From Fulvivirga sp. M361 (GTDB taxonomy: Bacteria; Bacteroidota; Bacteroidia; Cytophagales; Cyclobacteriaceae): a stretch of 56,034 bases of DNA. Both the position numbers and the translations under genes were made by a program. The notes beneath the pieces are model-generated. The model ran no database searches and had not been told where the DNA came from. It was given only the letters and a program-made list of their open reading frames with translations. The stretch lies in NCBI RefSeq assembly GCF_007097395.1, contig NZ_VKDC01000041.1, forward strand, positions 1 to 56,034, read 5' to 3'. Shown here piece after piece: positions 14,050 through 23,147 of this stretch (positions are counted from its first letter, which is position 1; every line of letters starts with the position of its first letter).

Positions 14050-15705
14050 ATGAAAAAAACACTTTTAATTTTAATGATATCTCCGCTCGCCTTTTTATTT
14101 AGCTGCGGAGATGACGATGAGTCCATCAACTTACCTCCCAGCTTTTCCGGGGCTGTATTCTCAGTGCTGGAAAGCGCAACAGACGGAATGACCATAGGCA
14201 CATTAAGTGCCAGCGATCCCGAAAGTGGCACACTTACCTTCTCCATTACCGGTGGGAATACCGGTGATGCGTTTGCACTGGATGCCGGTACAGGTGAGCT
14301 CACCGTCAATAGTATGGACGCTATTGATTTTGAATCTGCGCTATCGTTCAATCTGGACGTAACAGTTTCTGATGGGATAAATACAGTTTCAGGCCTGGTA
14401 GTGGTGAATGTAGGAGATGATGTCGGCGATAATCCGACCACCTTCAGAATTACCGTTTATAACACCATCAATTATTTAAATACGGTGGTATTTAATACTC
14501 CTGACGGTGCCGCTGAGGCCGGGCCTATTGCTGCTGCAGACGGTAGCTATTCGTTTCGGTTCAAGGCTACACCGGGTACTAACCTGTCATTTGCTACCAT
14601 GCAGGCAATGTCTAACGACTGGTTCTTTGCACCTGATGGAGACGGTATTACTCTTTTTGATGGAGATAAAAAGCCGCTGGAAGGCGATATTACAGGTCAA
14701 CTCATGCTTTGGGATTCGGGTAACGAAGAGGAAGACCCTGCTGCCTGGGCTTCTGCTGACCCTATGGACGAGAATGGCATGGACGATGATAATACCAGTG
14801 TCAGATTAGTAAAAAGCGATGTTACGGCATACATATCCGCGTACCTGGAATATGACATGAGTACATCAGAATTTGAAGTGACTATCACCAATTTATTAGG
14901 TGGTGCAGGAGGTGTTGTCATTACTCCCGGTCTGGCCATAATACACGCCCAGGACTATCCTTTGTTTAAAACGGGAATGCCTGACAGGGGCTTTGGCTTA
15001 AAAGAGATAGCGGAAGATGGTAATCCCCAGGTGCTGTATGATTACTTTAACGAGCAAGGTACCGCCGGAGCGCCGCTAAGATTATCCTCCTCTTATTCAC
15101 CTCTTGCTCCCGGGGTAGCCTATGTATTTCCAGGTGCAGCGTCAGATCCTTTGTTTACCCAGGGACAGCCCGAGGTGAGTGGAAGCGGGCTGGAACTGTT
15201 AGCAGAAGACGGTAGTGCGGCTACGGCAGTAAGCTTTTTGAATGATAATGGGATCAAAGCGGTAGCGGCGGACCAAATGGCTCCTGTGTTCCCAGGTGAA
15301 AAAATGACATTTACCATTGAAGCTAAACCCGGGTACAAATTTGGATATGCTACGATGTTGATCGAAACGAATGACTGGTTTATTAGTTTTAACAATGCCG
15401 GAGTAGAACTATTCAATGCGGATGGTACGCCTAAATCAGGCATGGACTACAGTATCCAGTCCTATTTATATGATTCCGGAACGGAAGAAGATCAGCCGGT
15501 AGGTGTGGGTGCGGACCAGGCCCCAAGACAGGCAGGAGGAAATACCGGTGCGGCCGATGATGATACTTCAGTAAGAAGAGTGGCTGAATTGGATGATGTT
15601 CAATTTGGAAAGGGACTGATCACTTCAAGCGCTGGGGTGGTAAGTCAGGGAGACCCAAGAGGAGGTTATAATCTGGTGTTAGTTGATATTGAGCCCTTGA
15701 ATTAA
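14050..15705 (+). CDS. Surface lipoprotein with cadherin-like and two Spondin_N-type domains
   Basis: The signal peptide ends in the lipobox LFSC (Cys19), followed by GDDDES, which fits the Bacteroidetes lipoprotein export signal to the cell surface. Residues 28-128 resemble a cadherin-like repeat (GTLSASDPESGTLTFSI.GG). Then come two Spondin_N-like units: one at about 136-290 (FRITVYNTINY, SFATMQAMSNDWFFAPDGDG, DSG.E..P) and one at about 300-551 (GYATMLIETNDWFISF, DSGTEEDQPVGVGADQAP). The 551-residue protein probably works in adhesion or matrix binding. A GC-rich body and phased upstream repeats suggest regulation separate from its neighbours. Confidence 0.82.
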   Translation: MKKTLLILMISPLAFLFSCGDDDESINLPPSFSGAVFSVLESATDGMTIGTLSASDPESGTLTFSITGGNTGDAFALDAGTGELTVNSMDAIDFESALSFNLDVTVSDGINTVSGLVVVNVGDDVGDNPTTFRITVYNTINYLNTVVFNTPDGAAEAGPIAAADGSYSFRFKATPGTNLSFATMQAMSNDWFFAPDGDGITLFDGDKKPLEGDITGQLMLWDSGNEEEDPAAWASADPMDENGMDDDNTSVRLVKSDVTAYISAYLEYDMSTSEFEVTITNLLGGAGGVVITPGLAIIHAQDYPLFKTGMPDRGFGLKEIAEDGNPQVLYDYFNEQGTAGAPLRLSSSYSPLAPGVAYVFPGAASDPLFTQGQPEVSGSGLELLAEDGSAATAVSFLNDNGIKAVAADQMAPVFPGEKMTFTIEAKPGYKFGYATMLIETNDWFISFNNAGVELFNADGTPKSGMDYSIQSYLYDSGTEEDQPVGVGADQAPRQAGGNTGAADDDTSVRRVAELDDVQFGKGLITSSAGVVSQGDPRGGYNLVLVDIEPLN

Positions 15706-16102
15706 TTAATTAAGTTAACGATGTGTTGAAATATAGGGGATGTGTCAGAAGGATGCGTTCCCTATATTAATTTCTGCCGTTATGAAACAAAGATGTGGAG
15801 AAGTACACTTCATACTAAAAATGAGCAAGGGATGGACCGTTTGTTACAGGCATTGAAGGATTTTCCAGTCTTAAACTTTTAAATGGAAAATTCTGTTAAA
15901 AATGAGTGCCAGCTTGGTTAATAAATAAAATCTTTTCATACGTTTAAGGGAAATTTAGTAGGAAAAATAGGCTTTTAGGCTTCTTTTTTACCGGCACGAT
16001 ATTGGATGGAGGTTAAAGAGTAAATGATATTTTTTTGGTATTCATGGTGCATATTGGCTCACTCTTAAAAAATAAAGACTTATATTTAACTTTTGGCTTA
16101 GA
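15706..16102. other. 397-bp intergenic region with one hairpin
   Basis: Apart from the hairpin at 15730-15768, I see no gene, tRNA or repeat here. A TATATTTA stretch near 16080 could be part of a -7 box for the downstream gene. Confidence 0.5.
15730..15768 (+). terminator. Possible terminator after the Spondin_N gene
   Basis: AATATAGGG and CCCTATATT pair perfectly (9 bp, plus one wobble and one A-T inward) around a loop of about 17 nt. The 3' side continues AATTTC rather than a long T-run, so termination is only moderately supported. Confidence 0.45.
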
Positions 16103-17053
16103 GTGACTTTCAATCTAAAATATCATGTAACGGTCTGTTTGCTGTCTTTAGTAGCTTCAAAAGCTATGTGTCAAAGCAGCTATCGGCCGAAAATAGCCGA
16201 ATTCAGCTACCGGTCTTTATATGATTATAATACAAGATCTTCATCAACGGAGTTGGGGAACTCTTCCTCTGAAGTGGAAGCGGATGAACAACTTAAAATA
16301 AGGCTTGGCATCCCTTTGGTACTCAAAGATGATAAGTTGGTGGGTTTGCAGTTCAAATACGATGTTCAAAATTTCACGCTTGATCACAGTGGAGTGAACA
16401 ATGAGCTTTTCTCAAGTATAGAAGACCGTACTTTTAGAAGCATCGGGGCCCGTTTTCTTTTTCAGCAAGATCTAAATGACAAAAAAAGCCTCACTTTCTT
16501 AGGGGGTGCAGAAATACAAAGTGACCGGCTGGTCTGGAATCGCAATACTACCCGATTTTACTTCAGTTCAACCTATCAGGTGCAGCGGAATGCCCGTACG
16601 CAAATAGGCGCCGGCCTGGTAATAGGTTATGAACAGGGTACTCCTCAAATATATCCATTGCTTACCTACGAGCGCAAACTTAGCAGTAAATGGACGTTAG
16701 ATGCCACGTTGCCAAAGTCTGTAGCATTTAGATATGAAGCGAGCAACAGGTTTTTCATTACGGCTAAAACTGAGGTCAAAGGCTGGAGATATGCTTTGCA
16801 TGATAATCGGCTTTCTGATTCAGAAGTACTGACACTTCGAAAAGCAGACCTAAACATTGGTGTCTGCTTTGAGCGAGAGATCCACGACTGGCTTTGGGCA
16901 GGTTTTGACATAGGCCTGTCTCGCAACCTGCGTTACCATTTGGCAGAACCCGGGGATGGAAGGCGTGATGCTCTGGTGCTGCTGAATGCCAATGAAGCAC
17001 CCTATGTGAACTTTAGTTTATTCATAGTTCCTCCCAGGAAATTCTTTAAATAA
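16103..17053 (+). CDS. Outer-membrane protein, DUF6268-like
   Basis: The frame starts with GTG at 16103; no in-frame ATG precedes the signal peptide (HVTVCLLSLVASKAMCQ). The rest alternates strands and turns (RLGIPLVLKDDKLVGLQFKY, IGARFLFQQDLN, IGAGLVIGYEQG) like a porin-type barrel of about 14 strands. The end VPPRKFFK follows a short strand (PYVNFSLFIV). It resembles the DUF6268 family, whose function is unknown. It stands alone, followed by a convergent lipoprotein gene. Confidence 0.7.
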   Translation: MTFNLKYHVTVCLLSLVASKAMCQSSYRPKIAEFSYRSLYDYNTRSSSTELGNSSSEVEADEQLKIRLGIPLVLKDDKLVGLQFKYDVQNFTLDHSGVNNELFSSIEDRTFRSIGARFLFQQDLNDKKSLTFLGGAEIQSDRLVWNRNTTRFYFSSTYQVQRNARTQIGAGLVIGYEQGTPQIYPLLTYERKLSSKWTLDATLPKSVAFRYEASNRFFITAKTEVKGWRYALHDNRLSDSEVLTLRKADLNIGVCFEREIHDWLWAGFDIGLSRNLRYHLAEPGDGRRDALVLLNANEAPYVNFSLFIVPPRKFFK

Positions 17054-17074
17054 AAGGCAAGCCTTTACCTGTTT

Positions 17075-17710
17075 TCAGCGTTTAGCAACTGACAACCACA
17101 CCATGTAGGGGACAGGTATTTTCTCATCACCCTGATAACCTAATGCTTTCAGTTGTTCCGGCATTACCCTGCCCACCTTTTCTATAGAAATACCAACCAG
17201 GGCATAACCTTTATCAGTCAGCAGGCTTTCGAGGGGAGCATATACATGCTGTTCCTGCATTATCTGACTGATCATTGCATAGTCAGGCTCCCTCTCATTT
17301 TCGCTGACGAATTTTTGCCACTCTTTTGATTCGGAAAAAGCTTCGATCTGGTTTTTTAAAATATCAGTGTACCGCAAAGGGTAGCCTGCTGAGAGGCTTG
17401 TGAGGTGTATGTCAATGCTGTCTTCAGCCACATTCCATAAGTTATGAATGAAGGTCATTTCATCAGCAAGTCGGACCATCGAATCTGATGGGAAAGTGTA
17501 CTTCATGAACTGGTATGTATTTGAGTCCTGAGATCTGGTTAAGGTCAGGAGCCTGAAGCTATCTCGTTTGAACTTCAGGCGGAAATCTCTTGCCGATCTA
17601 TTGACGATAACGCCAGGATCTGCCGGCATTATTTGAGGCTGATCATTGGCATTACGGACTTCAGAGGAGCAACTCCATAACAATAACAGGACGAAAAAAA
17701 GCTTTTGCAT
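17075..17710 (-). CDS. Lipoprotein, unknown
   Basis: The Met at 17710 gives MQKLFFVLLLLWSCSSE, a short lipoprotein signal with Cys14; the longer open frame to 17824 is not credible. The body of about 195 residues is alpha/beta without a recognised motif. It contains KLKF-like basic strands and the phrase GYALVGISIEKVGRVMP near the end. The gene lies alone, convergent with the DUF6268-like gene (stop codons 22 bp apart). Confidence 0.68.
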   Translation of the reverse strand: MQKLFFVLLLLWSCSSEVRNANDQPQIMPADPGVIVNRSARDFRLKFKRDSFRLLTLTRSQDSNTYQFMKYTFPSDSMVRLADEMTFIHNLWNVAEDSIDIHLTSLSAGYPLRYTDILKNQIEAFSESKEWQKFVSENEREPDYAMISQIMQEQHVYAPLESLLTDKGYALVGISIEKVGRVMPEQLKALGYQGDEKIPVPYMVWLSVAKR

Positions 17711-17913
17711 GATGTAAATGTAATTTAATCTAAAATTCCGGATAACAGATGTAACCACCTGAAAACAATCCCTTGTTATAAATTGATTATTATCGCCGGG
17801 GCCTGTTTCGAACATTGAATACAAAATGTCGCCCCTTTTCCATTTTATGCCTTTTTCATAGCTAATTGAAATTTTGGCATAAGCCTTGTTGTTATGGCAG
17901 AGTGTAGCAAATA

Positions 17914-18390
17914 ATGAAGGATATGAAAAAGTTGATGATTTTGCTGTTTTTGGGAAGTATGATGATTTTTCATTCAGTATCGGCAGGGAGTGCTATTATG
18001 CGGTTTCAGGGAATGAAAGGATATAATATCCAGGTGATCGTAGATGGGAAGCTTATGAATAAGGACCCGAGATCAATTGTAAGGATCAGGGGAAGGTCCG
18101 GTCAGCGCAATGTAAAAATTAAGGTATATGACAGATATGGCTATGCGCGTTGGACCCTTCATGATCAAATACTGGCAAAAGCAGGGTTTATCTCTAATTT
18201 TGAAATACTGTATAGCAGAAGAACCGGTACTCGACTTAAAAAAACAGGCGTGGGCATTATGGACATTGAACGTTTTAGAAGGCCTGAGAGATTTTATAAT
18301 AAACGATACCTGACAAATACGGATAAAAAGATCAATGTTCCCGGAAAGGCAAAACCCGTGGCACGATGGCAATTTGACACCGCTGCCTGA
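17914..18390 (+). CDS. Small secreted protein, unknown
   Basis: A signal peptide (MKKLMILLFLGSMMIFHSVS after MKD) leads into AGSAIMRFQGMKGYNIQVIVDGKLMN, then a basic stretch RIRGRSGQRNVKIKVYDRYG. The second part looks like a PEGA-type or similar beta-sandwich that carries a surface ligand. Total 158 residues. An alternative Met lies at 17923. The C-terminal 40 residues are basic (KKINVPGKAKPVAR). No neighbours suggest a function. Confidence 0.6.
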   Translation: MKDMKKLMILLFLGSMMIFHSVSAGSAIMRFQGMKGYNIQVIVDGKLMNKDPRSIVRIRGRSGQRNVKIKVYDRYGYARWTLHDQILAKAGFISNFEILYSRRTGTRLKKTGVGIMDIERFRRPERFYNKRYLTNTDKKINVPGKAKPVARWQFDTAA

Positions 18391-18421
18391 GAAGTTGCGG
18401 AGATGACCGGGGGTTAATACT

Positions 18422-20206
18422 CTATTGAGTATCGGATAATGCTATCCACTGGTCAATTTTATCTTCCAGTATGTTTAAGGGTACACACCCGGAAGAGAGT
18501 ATGATATTATGAAACTGCTTAATATCAAACCTGGCGCCAAGCTGATCCGTAGCTTTTTTTCGAAGTGCCCTGATCTTTAGCTGACCCACTTTGTAAGATA
18601 GTGCCTGTGCAGGCATAGCCATGTAGCGTTCTATCTCGGAAATAATACTTGCTTCAGACTCGGCTTCATTTTCTAAAGAATATTGAATAGCCTGTTCCCT
18701 GGTCCATTGCCTGGAGTGCATACCGGCATCTACTACTAACCTGACAGCACGATGCATTTCAGCGCCAAGCATCCCAAAGTATTGATACGGGTCTTCATAA
18801 AGAGCCAGTTCTTTCCCTAGTGATTCGGAGTACAATGCCCACCCTTCACCATAGGCACTGTACCACAGCGCTCTTCTGAATTCAGGAAGATCCGTATTTT
18901 CTTGTTGTAAAGATATTTGGTAGTGATGTCCGGGAATGGCTTCATGAAGAAACAGAGACTCGTCAGAATAGCGATTGTAGTTTTTTACATCCGGAATAGG
19001 TACGTAAAAAATTCCGGGTCGCGTACCATCAAGTGAACCGGGTTGATATTCGGCACTGGCTGATGCTTCTCTGAAAGCTTCGGTCCTTCGTACTTCAAAG
19101 GCGGTTTTGGGAACAAGTTCAAAAAGGCCGGAAAGTGCAGGTTTCATACGCTGGTGTATTCCATTGAAGTCATCGATCACTGCCTGGGCGTTATCGTAAG
19201 GCATCAGCTTTTTGTTAGATCGTACATGCTCAAAAAAGGCCTTTAAATCTCCTTCAAAACCTACTTCTGCTTTTACGGATTCCATTTCCGAGAGCAGTCG
19301 TGCTACTTCTTTTTTGCCCAAATCAAACACTTCTTCGGCAGTCATGGAAGTAGTCGTGAAGTGTTTGATCTGGTAGTCATAATACGCTTTTCCATTAGGG
19401 ATATCGGTTATGCCTGTACTTTCACGGCAGTTAGGTAAGTATTCTTCCTTGAAAAAGTCATGAAGCGTTTGAAAGGTGGGGATTATGGTTTCATTGATCA
19501 TTGTAACATACTTTGCCGTGAGCTCCTCTTTTTCTTCTGCAGTAAAGTCGTTAGGCAATTGATTTATGGGGCCATAATAAAGGTGACTTTCCGCCGGACC
19601 ATGGCTCAGTACTGCTAATTGTGGTATTACCTTTAGTGCTAACATTTTTGGTAATACATATCCCTGCTTCATGCCTTTATTCATATTCACCATAGCTGTA
19701 TCACACCAAACGGAAAAATCTTCCAGACGGGACAGCCAGTGGTCGTAATCTTCAGGTGTTTTGAAAGGCTGTGCCGATAGGCCGCTTGCCCATTGTCCTA
19801 TAGTAAGTTGTAATGACCAGAATTGATCTATCGGTGTAAGGTGTGTAGGGAAAGTCAGACCTTCCAAGTTGATGTTACATTCCCACTTGAGTATATCAAA
19901 GCTCATTTGGTCGCTCTCATCCAGGGTAGCCCGCCGTACGGAGGCTAGTCGATCCAGGTATTTATTGTAAAAGGAACGAAGCGCCGCCCGATGACCCTCA
20001 GAGATATCCAGTGTCAAAGTATCGTTGTAACGGTTATCACCGGCCATAGTAGCTTCCATGGGGTAATGCTGAAGCCTTTCCTGGTAATATTCAGCTAATA
20101 TCGCTTGAAATGATGCCCGGTCCGTGTCACCTTCGGGAGTAGTGGTGGAGGTATTGCATGAAAACATTATTGCAGATAATAGGAATATGTACAATGCTAG
20201 TCTCAT
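18422..20206 (-). CDS. DUF885 lipoprotein (putative metallopeptidase)
   Basis: DUF885 proteins form a family of putative zinc peptidases. The signal peptide ends in IMFSC, a lipobox (Cys17). The catalytic-looking HEAIPGHHYQ (near residue 415) carries the family signature, with ALWYSAYGEGWALYSESLG and GAEMHRAVRLVVDAGMHSR downstream, all conserved in DUF885. Length 594 is normal. The enzyme would work in the periplasm on peptides. It is a single gene between two unrelated ones. Confidence 0.85.
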   Translation of the reverse strand: MRLALYIFLLSAIMFSCNTSTTTPEGDTDRASFQAILAEYYQERLQHYPMEATMAGDNRYNDTLTLDISEGHRAALRSFYNKYLDRLASVRRATLDESDQMSFDILKWECNINLEGLTFPTHLTPIDQFWSLQLTIGQWASGLSAQPFKTPEDYDHWLSRLEDFSVWCDTAMVNMNKGMKQGYVLPKMLALKVIPQLAVLSHGPAESHLYYGPINQLPNDFTAEEKEELTAKYVTMINETIIPTFQTLHDFFKEEYLPNCRESTGITDIPNGKAYYDYQIKHFTTTSMTAEEVFDLGKKEVARLLSEMESVKAEVGFEGDLKAFFEHVRSNKKLMPYDNAQAVIDDFNGIHQRMKPALSGLFELVPKTAFEVRRTEAFREASASAEYQPGSLDGTRPGIFYVPIPDVKNYNRYSDESLFLHEAIPGHHYQISLQQENTDLPEFRRALWYSAYGEGWALYSESLGKELALYEDPYQYFGMLGAEMHRAVRLVVDAGMHSRQWTREQAIQYSLENEAESEASIISEIERYMAMPAQALSYKVGQLKIRALRKKATDQLGARFDIKQFHNIILSSGCVPLNILEDKIDQWIALSDTQ

Positions 20207-20343
20207 AGTTTCTTTTTTGGTAAAGATAAAGGTATGCGTGCTTATTCCTAGTGAGTTGTTATTTCCCTAAATAGAAACTAATTTGTGGAGCTGGTTTTGA
20301 CCTGTAGATCACGGGTTGGAAATGGTATCCACTATGAATTAAT

Positions 20344-21099
20344 ATGATCAGAAGTTATTTAAAATCACGTGTACATCTGGATGTGGTTTTTCAGCCAAGA
20401 GGGACCGGCCAGGACCGGCTGGAATCATTGAGCGACGGCGTTTTCTCTTTAGCCATCGCGTTGCTTGTATTATCCTCTTCCACGCCCTCTAACTACAACA
20501 CACTGCTCGATTCCTTGGCAAACATATTGCCCTTTGCTGTTACCATTACTTTGATTATCAGGATCTGGATACAGCACGTCCTCTATTTTTACTACTATGG
20601 ATTTAAGGACAATGTAGTACTGGCGCTAAATGTTTTCTTACTTTTTCTTATCCTTATTTATGTGTATCCACTAAAATTTCTCTTTGTTGTTTTCTTTCAA
20701 ATACTAGGTACGCTACTTTTTGAAAATTCAGCTAACATGCCTTACATTATGTCCCAAACACTGAGTGGCTCAGATGGTACAGGCCTGATGATCATCTTTG
20801 GCATAGGCGGATGTCTGATCTATGGGATCTATGCCTTACTTTACTGGCACGCTTACCGGTCAAAGCAATACTTGAAGCTGGCTGCCGAAGAGTGTCATTT
20901 CACGCTTACCCATATGTATATTAACATAGGTAAGTGTGCTGTGCCACTCTTTTCTGTGATCTTATCCATTTTTGCAGTTGGGGGTGAATATGCTTTCCCA
21001 TTAGCTGGTTTTTGTTACCTCTTACTCATACCCGTAACACGGTTGATTTTTACCTCAAGAAAGAGATCATTCAAAAAGCTCTTCAAAATGGTGAAATGA
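20344..21099 (+). CDS. TMEM175-family potassium channel-like protein (DUF1211)
   Basis: The first helix contains RLESLSDGVFSLAIALLVL, the FSDGVF signature of the TMEM175/DUF1211 family of leak potassium channels (here LSDGVF). Five more membrane helices follow (ILPFAVTITLIIRIWIQHV, NVFLLFLILIYVYP, LMIIFGIGGCLIYGIYALL, CAVPLFSVILSIFAVGG, FPLAGFCYLLLIPVTRLI), giving the usual six of one repeat. Bacterial members work as tetramers. The 251-residue length fits. The gene ends inside a perfect hairpin terminator. Confidence 0.82.
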   Translation: MIRSYLKSRVHLDVVFQPRGTGQDRLESLSDGVFSLAIALLVLSSSTPSNYNTLLDSLANILPFAVTITLIIRIWIQHVLYFYYYGFKDNVVLALNVFLLFLILIYVYPLKFLFVVFFQILGTLLFENSANMPYIMSQTLSGSDGTGLMIIFGIGGCLIYGIYALLYWHAYRSKQYLKLAAEECHFTLTHMYINIGKCAVPLFSVILSIFAVGGEYAFPLAGFCYLLLIPVTRLIFTSRKRSFKKLFKMVK

Positions 21100-21127
21100 C
21101 CATAAAAACGAGTCATTTCACCATTTT
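21085..21127 (+). terminator. Hairpin terminator at the TMEM175 gene end, bidirectional
   Basis: A perfect 16-bp stem (21085-21100 with 21112-21127) has an 11-nt loop and includes the stop codon. A-rich on one side and T-rich on the other, it can serve both this gene and the convergent gene at 21155. Confidence 0.75.
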
Positions 21128-21154
21128 AAATGATTACCTGATTTAGCGATTAGT

Positions 21155-21568
21155 TCAAATTGCCTTCATTCGGTTGTTCCGTTTATTGTGTTCTACTTCC
21201 GCCAGTCCCAGGGCTTCCATCAGCGGGGGGATGTACATAGCAAACCTACCTCTAAATCCTTTTTTTAATCCATACCAGCCACCTACTGGGTTCTCCTCTG
21301 AGCGTGCCCAATGCTCTACAGTACCTTCCGCCGTGATCGCTTTTTCATCTTTACTGCCCAGCAACATCCAGTCGCCATGTGCTTTGAGCATTTCAAAAAG
21401 ATCGTCTATGCACCTGAGCTGATAGTGAAGAACCGTTGATCCGACCGTACAAACTAAGATCTCCTGCTCCTCTTTTTCATCTGCGTGCATGGTATAATTT
21501 GATGTAAGCGGGGGTGTTTTTAGCTGGAGCGGGTGTTCTTTTGTTCCTATTTTTTCTTTGTAGTTCAT
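21155..21568 (-). CDS. Conserved hypothetical protein (DUF6855-like)
   Basis: The sequence follows a widely conserved pattern: LQLKTPPLTS.Y.M, LVCTVGSTVLHYQ, IDDLFEMLKAHGDWM.LG, GTVE.W.RS..NPVGGWYGLKKG, RGRFAMYIPPLMEALGLAEV. I connect this with DUF6855, but that name is from memory. It has no known activity, signal peptide or membrane segment, so it is probably cytosolic. It is the last gene in an apparent operon with a sigma factor (22949) and a secreted SRPBCC protein; the gap is 19 bp. Confidence 0.72.
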   Translation of the reverse strand: MNYKEKIGTKEHPLQLKTPPLTSNYTMHADEKEEQEILVCTVGSTVLHYQLRCIDDLFEMLKAHGDWMLLGSKDEKAITAEGTVEHWARSEENPVGGWYGLKKGFRGRFAMYIPPLMEALGLAEVEHNKRNNRMKAI

Positions 21569-21587
21569 GGGTTATTAAGTTTTAAAG

Positions 21588-22109
21588 TTATTTAGTAGTC
21601 ATAATTGCTTCGGCTTCTCTTTTCAAGTCAGCAGCAAACTGTTCAAATGCTTCGTCAAAAGGCGGAATGTATTTGGCGTAAAGCGGAAACATCAGGCCTC
21701 CCATTTTCTCACTCATATGGAAGTTGACCGTATCGTCACTATTCTGAGTCAGTGTAAATACCCTGTTTCCTTTTGAATCCCCCCAAACCATGTGTTCTTC
21801 AGGGGTAAATTCTTTTACCTTTATTTTAAAGGTCCGTTTTGGGTCCAGTGTAGATTTCAGATGGATCTTTTCTCCCAATGCTATATCTCCTTCCAGTGAA
21901 ATAATCGTGGAGTTCCATCGGCTGTAGTCTGAAGCATTGGTGAGTAACGTCCATACTATCGCAGGGTCGGCTTTAATGGTAATGCCAATGGAAGTGGACC
22001 TGTTAAACGTTTTCTTTATTGTGGTTGCCCGGCCATTTTGTGCCGTTAATGTTGTGATTGTTGCCATGATCATTAATAGTGTTATCCCGTTTTTCATAGT
22101 TTTTTTCAC
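21588..22109 (-). CDS. Exported SRPBCC (START-like) domain protein
   Basis: A signal peptide (LMIMATITTLTAQ) comes before an SRPBCC fold: IGITIKADPAIVWTLLTNAS, DYSRWNSTIISLEGDI, FTPEEHMVWGD, FTLTQNSDDTVNFHMSE, and a C-terminal helix. Such domains bind hydrophobic ligands and are usually cytosolic, so the exported form is noteworthy. The sigma gene ends 30 bp upstream and the DUF6855-like gene follows after 19 bp. Confidence 0.78.
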   Translation of the reverse strand: MKKTMKNGITLLMIMATITTLTAQNGRATTIKKTFNRSTSIGITIKADPAIVWTLLTNASDYSRWNSTIISLEGDIALGEKIHLKSTLDPKRTFKIKVKEFTPEEHMVWGDSKGNRVFTLTQNSDDTVNFHMSEKMGGLMFPLYAKYIPPFDEAFEQFAADLKREAEAIMTTK

Positions 22110-22139
22110 TTGGACGAACGAGCACCTTAAAACGATAGG

Positions 22140-22949
22140 CTAATCCTTATTTTTTTCTAAATATTTTTCCATAACCTCTCTGTTATGCTCCAGGTGATGT
22201 AATTGTAACTCAGCTGCGTCAGATTCAAAAGGGTCTATTCCTTTTACAATGTTCATTCTTAAGTCGAAAAGATGTTCTTTATCTGCACTCTCGGCTTTTC
22301 TGGCCATTTCTATTTTTACCAGTTCTTCCTCTGCCTTTTGTTGCGGATTAAATATGCCGTTTAGTTCTGTGCATTGATGGCAAACGCCTTCTTTATGGAT
22401 CAACGCACATCTTCCCTGGAATACATCGACCATTTTACTGCGACCGGTATGGAGGTAGTATTTTACCATCGCTTCACTGATTTCAGTGATCCTGGCAATC
22501 TCTTTTACTTTAAATTCATAGACCTCTTTGAGCAAAAGGCATACATGTTGTTCAAGGGGGAGTGACTTGGACACACAAGTGAAGCAAAAAGCAATATGTT
22601 CTTTAATTTCAAACTGACCTTGCGGGGATGTAGTCCTTATCTCCATGGCTTTTTGGAAAAATGGTCGGTTACTCATTGCGGCTTCCTTACAAATGTCAGT
22701 TACATTTTCGGTCCACCTTTTTTTAACTCTTAGATTATCTTTAGCCAGGTTAAAAGAGATGGCAAAGATCCAGGTCTTTAAAGATGAATCACCTCTGAAC
22801 GTATCTATCTTTTCCAGGGCTTTTACATAGGTATCCTGAACAATATCTTCTGCATCCTGAATGCTGGCTGTTACACGTAAAATATAGGATTTTAATGACC
22901 CCTTAATCTCTTCGAAAGTGGTGGTCAGTTCTTCTTTAGTCATTGTCAT
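22140..22949 (-). CDS. RNA polymerase sigma-70 factor with C-terminal Cys extension
   Basis: Regions 2 and 4 of an ECF-like sigma factor are clear: SYILRVTASIQDAEDIVQDT, YVKALEKIDTFRGDSSLKTW; and LPLEQHVCLLLKEVYEFKVK, EIARITEISEAMVKYYLHTG. Past region 4 the protein continues for about 80 residues, with CALIHKEGVCHQCTELNG (three Cys) and an acidic helix. This Cys pattern recurs in a sigma subgroup and may bind metal or sense redox. No anti-sigma gene is adjacent, so self-contained control through the C-terminal domain is possible. The start ATG is at 22949. Confidence 0.88.
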   Translation of the reverse strand: MTMTKEELTTTFEEIKGSLKSYILRVTASIQDAEDIVQDTYVKALEKIDTFRGDSSLKTWIFAISFNLAKDNLRVKKRWTENVTDICKEAAMSNRPFFQKAMEIRTTSPQGQFEIKEHIAFCFTCVSKSLPLEQHVCLLLKEVYEFKVKEIARITEISEAMVKYYLHTGRSKMVDVFQGRCALIHKEGVCHQCTELNGIFNPQQKAEEELVKIEMARKAESADKEHLFDLRMNIVKGIDPFESDAAELQLHHLEHNREVMEKYLEKNKD

Positions 22950-23147
22950 ACTTTTGAAATATAATAAAAGTATTGAACAATAAACACTTAATTTTCAGTG
23001 GTTAAGATTGGGCTTGCCCCTGGTGTCATGTCACATCTCAAATAACGTTCAAACTTTTTTTTGGTCCCGTTCCCAAAGTCGGCAGTAGGCAAAAATCAGT
23101 AGGCAAAATTTTTTGTCCCGTCCTAAGATAAGGCTACAGGTTCAAAA

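Noticed and set aside
13956-14441. Minus-strand ORF of 161 codons
   Set aside because: Ser/Thr/Pro-rich shadow of the Spondin_N lipoprotein gene.
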